A DNA stretch of 64,000 bases, taken from assembly GCA_037043455.1 (NCBI GenBank), contig JAWPHD010002612.1, forward strand, positions 62,001 to 126,000, in the 5' to 3' direction. The stretch's first letter is position 1. Each line of letters starts with the position of its first letter. Made by a program: the position numbers and the translations under genes. Under the pieces are notes generated by a model that saw only the letters and a program-made list of their open reading frames with translations, did no database searches and was not told the origin of the DNA. Below, piece by piece: positions 62,955 through 64,000 of this stretch. Origin of the DNA: Cyrtodaria siliqua (taxonomy: Eukaryota > Mollusca > Bivalvia > Adapedonta > Hiatellidae).

Positions 62955-64000
62955 TTAATCACGGTCTATTTCGGGTCGTGCCGAATTCTCACAACTTACT
63001 CCTCTAGACCAACTACATGCTGTGCTGCAATCTAATCCCATTTTCTTAAAAACTACAGCTGGTCGTTTTGCATCCTGTTTTGCACGAGCATCTTATCACC
63101 TTCAGAAGGAATTCCGGGGCAGGTGATTTGTCCATTTTAAGTGGCTTCATGGAGGTATCTTGTATTTCCCAGCCCCATTCAACCAGTATTAACCCATCGT
63201 CATTACCTTTCCAGTCCTATATTTGATAAAATACCCGTAGACGATGATACTTTGCAGCCCCTGATGAAAGGGGTAACATTTTGGGGTCTACAAAACTTGT
63301 GCTTTTGGCAACCTTTTCGGCGAATTTATGAACACGTTGTTTGTCCAGTCCTTCTCGCGAATTACTCTTATATAGACACAGTAATGCAGTCTCTCCAGAT
63401 GCAATAATGTCCTCTTTAGATACTTCGTTTGGTGTTTTGTTGAACATATCTGCAGCCAGATGGAATTCCGAGTTGTTTTCATACGTTTTCAGAACAGTAC
63501 CCTTCCCAAGTCCATATATCCTTGATGTTGTGTAGCAGCCAAGAATTGCATGAAGAAACAGTATATTAGAGCATATTTCTTCACCCAATCTACGTTTTGT
63601 GTCTTGAATGTTCCATACTGTGCTTTTCCATATATGTACCTGTTCCTTCTGAAGTGTTACCGTATAGTAACACAGCAGTATCAACAGATATGTATCATCT
63701 CAATCTAATGACGTCTGCGTTGTTAAGGAAAGGAGTAGGTCACAGCTGTCTTTACCATAAGAAGATCCGCATCGTCTGAAGAGTGTACAGTTTCAATACC
63801 CGCATTTTGCAACTTATCACTTAGAAGATTAATAAATCTTTGTCTGTTTTTCTTGTTTGTGAGGAACTTACTTTTCTTTCCTCTCATGATCATTGTCTCA
63901 GTGAATTTAACTTCCGTCCCAACGCAACCCCTGTTCGCCTCAGATGTGTTGTGTCTTTAGTACTTGGAACATTGTCATATCCATCAAATACCACAGTCGC
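62955..64000 (-). pseudogene. Decayed gene: FEN1/XPG-like (PIN-fold) protein with Cys-rich tail
   Basis: Reading the minus strand from the window edge gives one family-like protein broken into five frame segments. In order: VFDG near 63980-63991 followed by a STKDTTHLRR-type region, DADLLMVK-like residues near 63747-63770, DDTYLLILL near 63673-63699, ILGCYTTSRIYGLGKG near 63490-63545, a WGW and MKPLKMDKSPAP region after 63216, and a cysteine-rich CXCX3CX4C near 63055-63092, ending at TAA 62955-62957. The order VFDG, DD-T-x-LL, GC-x-TxxxxxGxGK matches FEN1/XPG nucleases, which cut flap DNA. I recall an uncharacterised animal family with GCDTTS at this place. Lesions: a one-base loss near 63926-63931, a frame change plus TGA within 63700-63725, TAG at 63217-63219, and an extra base in an A-run at 63048-63052. 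Two expected metal-binding Asp (GCD and DDTD) are Tyr. The 5' end lies outside the window. Confidence 0.72.

Noticed and set aside
63141..63779. Plus-strand frames (88, 64 and 60 codons)
   Set aside because: They are antisense to the FEN1-like pseudogene, whose family-like motifs are all on the minus strand.
1..64000. Telomeric repeats
   Set aside because: I looked for runs of TTAGGG or CCCTAA and saw none, so a telomere-adjacent position cannot be claimed.

Overview
This looks like a repeat-dominated stretch of a marine invertebrate genome, most likely a bivalve mollusc. That guess is an inference. It rests on tRNA-derived SINEs with metazoan-type tails, a Tx1/L1-like LINE fragment, a dispersed repeat of a type I associate with bivalves, and a decayed gene of a family I remember mainly from molluscs and other marine animals. 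About 54 of the 64 kb is tandem repeat, and I see no intact host gene.

Layout: (1) 1-18455 and 20560-49003 form one satellite with a 38-bp unit, roughly 1,220 units by length (about 46.5 kb). It is organised hierarchically: large segments have been re-duplicated with spacings of about 341, 418, 910, 1093, 1.9 k, 2498 and 3191 bp. (2) A 5'-truncated LINE (18456-20559, minus strand) sits inside the satellite. It keeps a 600-codon-plus open frame and appears to have a 14-bp target duplication. (3) A tRNA-derived SINE (26376-26593) inserted once into the satellite and was then copied with its surroundings (28874-29091), which dates the 2.5-kb duplication after the insertion. (4) At about 49.0 kb the satellite abuts a second array (36-bp unit, then 82-bp unit). 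(5) 49.5-52.1 kb is mostly non-repetitive but holds three small unrelated arrays (19, 45 and 10 bp). (6) 52.1-59.2 kb is a third repeat family with a 20-21-bp unit, about 335 units, in patches of distinct subfamilies, dimers and a 570-bp higher-order repeat. (7) 59.2-64.0 kb is AT-rich flank with a tRNA-Ser-like SINE, a diverged 360-bp direct repeat, a dispersed repeat fragment and, at the right edge on the minus strand, a pseudogene of a FEN1/XPG-like (PIN-fold) protein with a cysteine-rich tail and several frame lesions.

No gene network can be described. The content is satellite DNA, retroelement debris and one dead gene. Most open frames are by-products of tandem units whose length is a multiple of three (21 or 36 bp). 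The most informative material is the evolutionary record: a truncated 30-bp unit carried to nine places, SINE-tagged duplication, hairpin-forming 21-mers, and a possible family resemblance between the adjoining 38-bp and 36-bp units.
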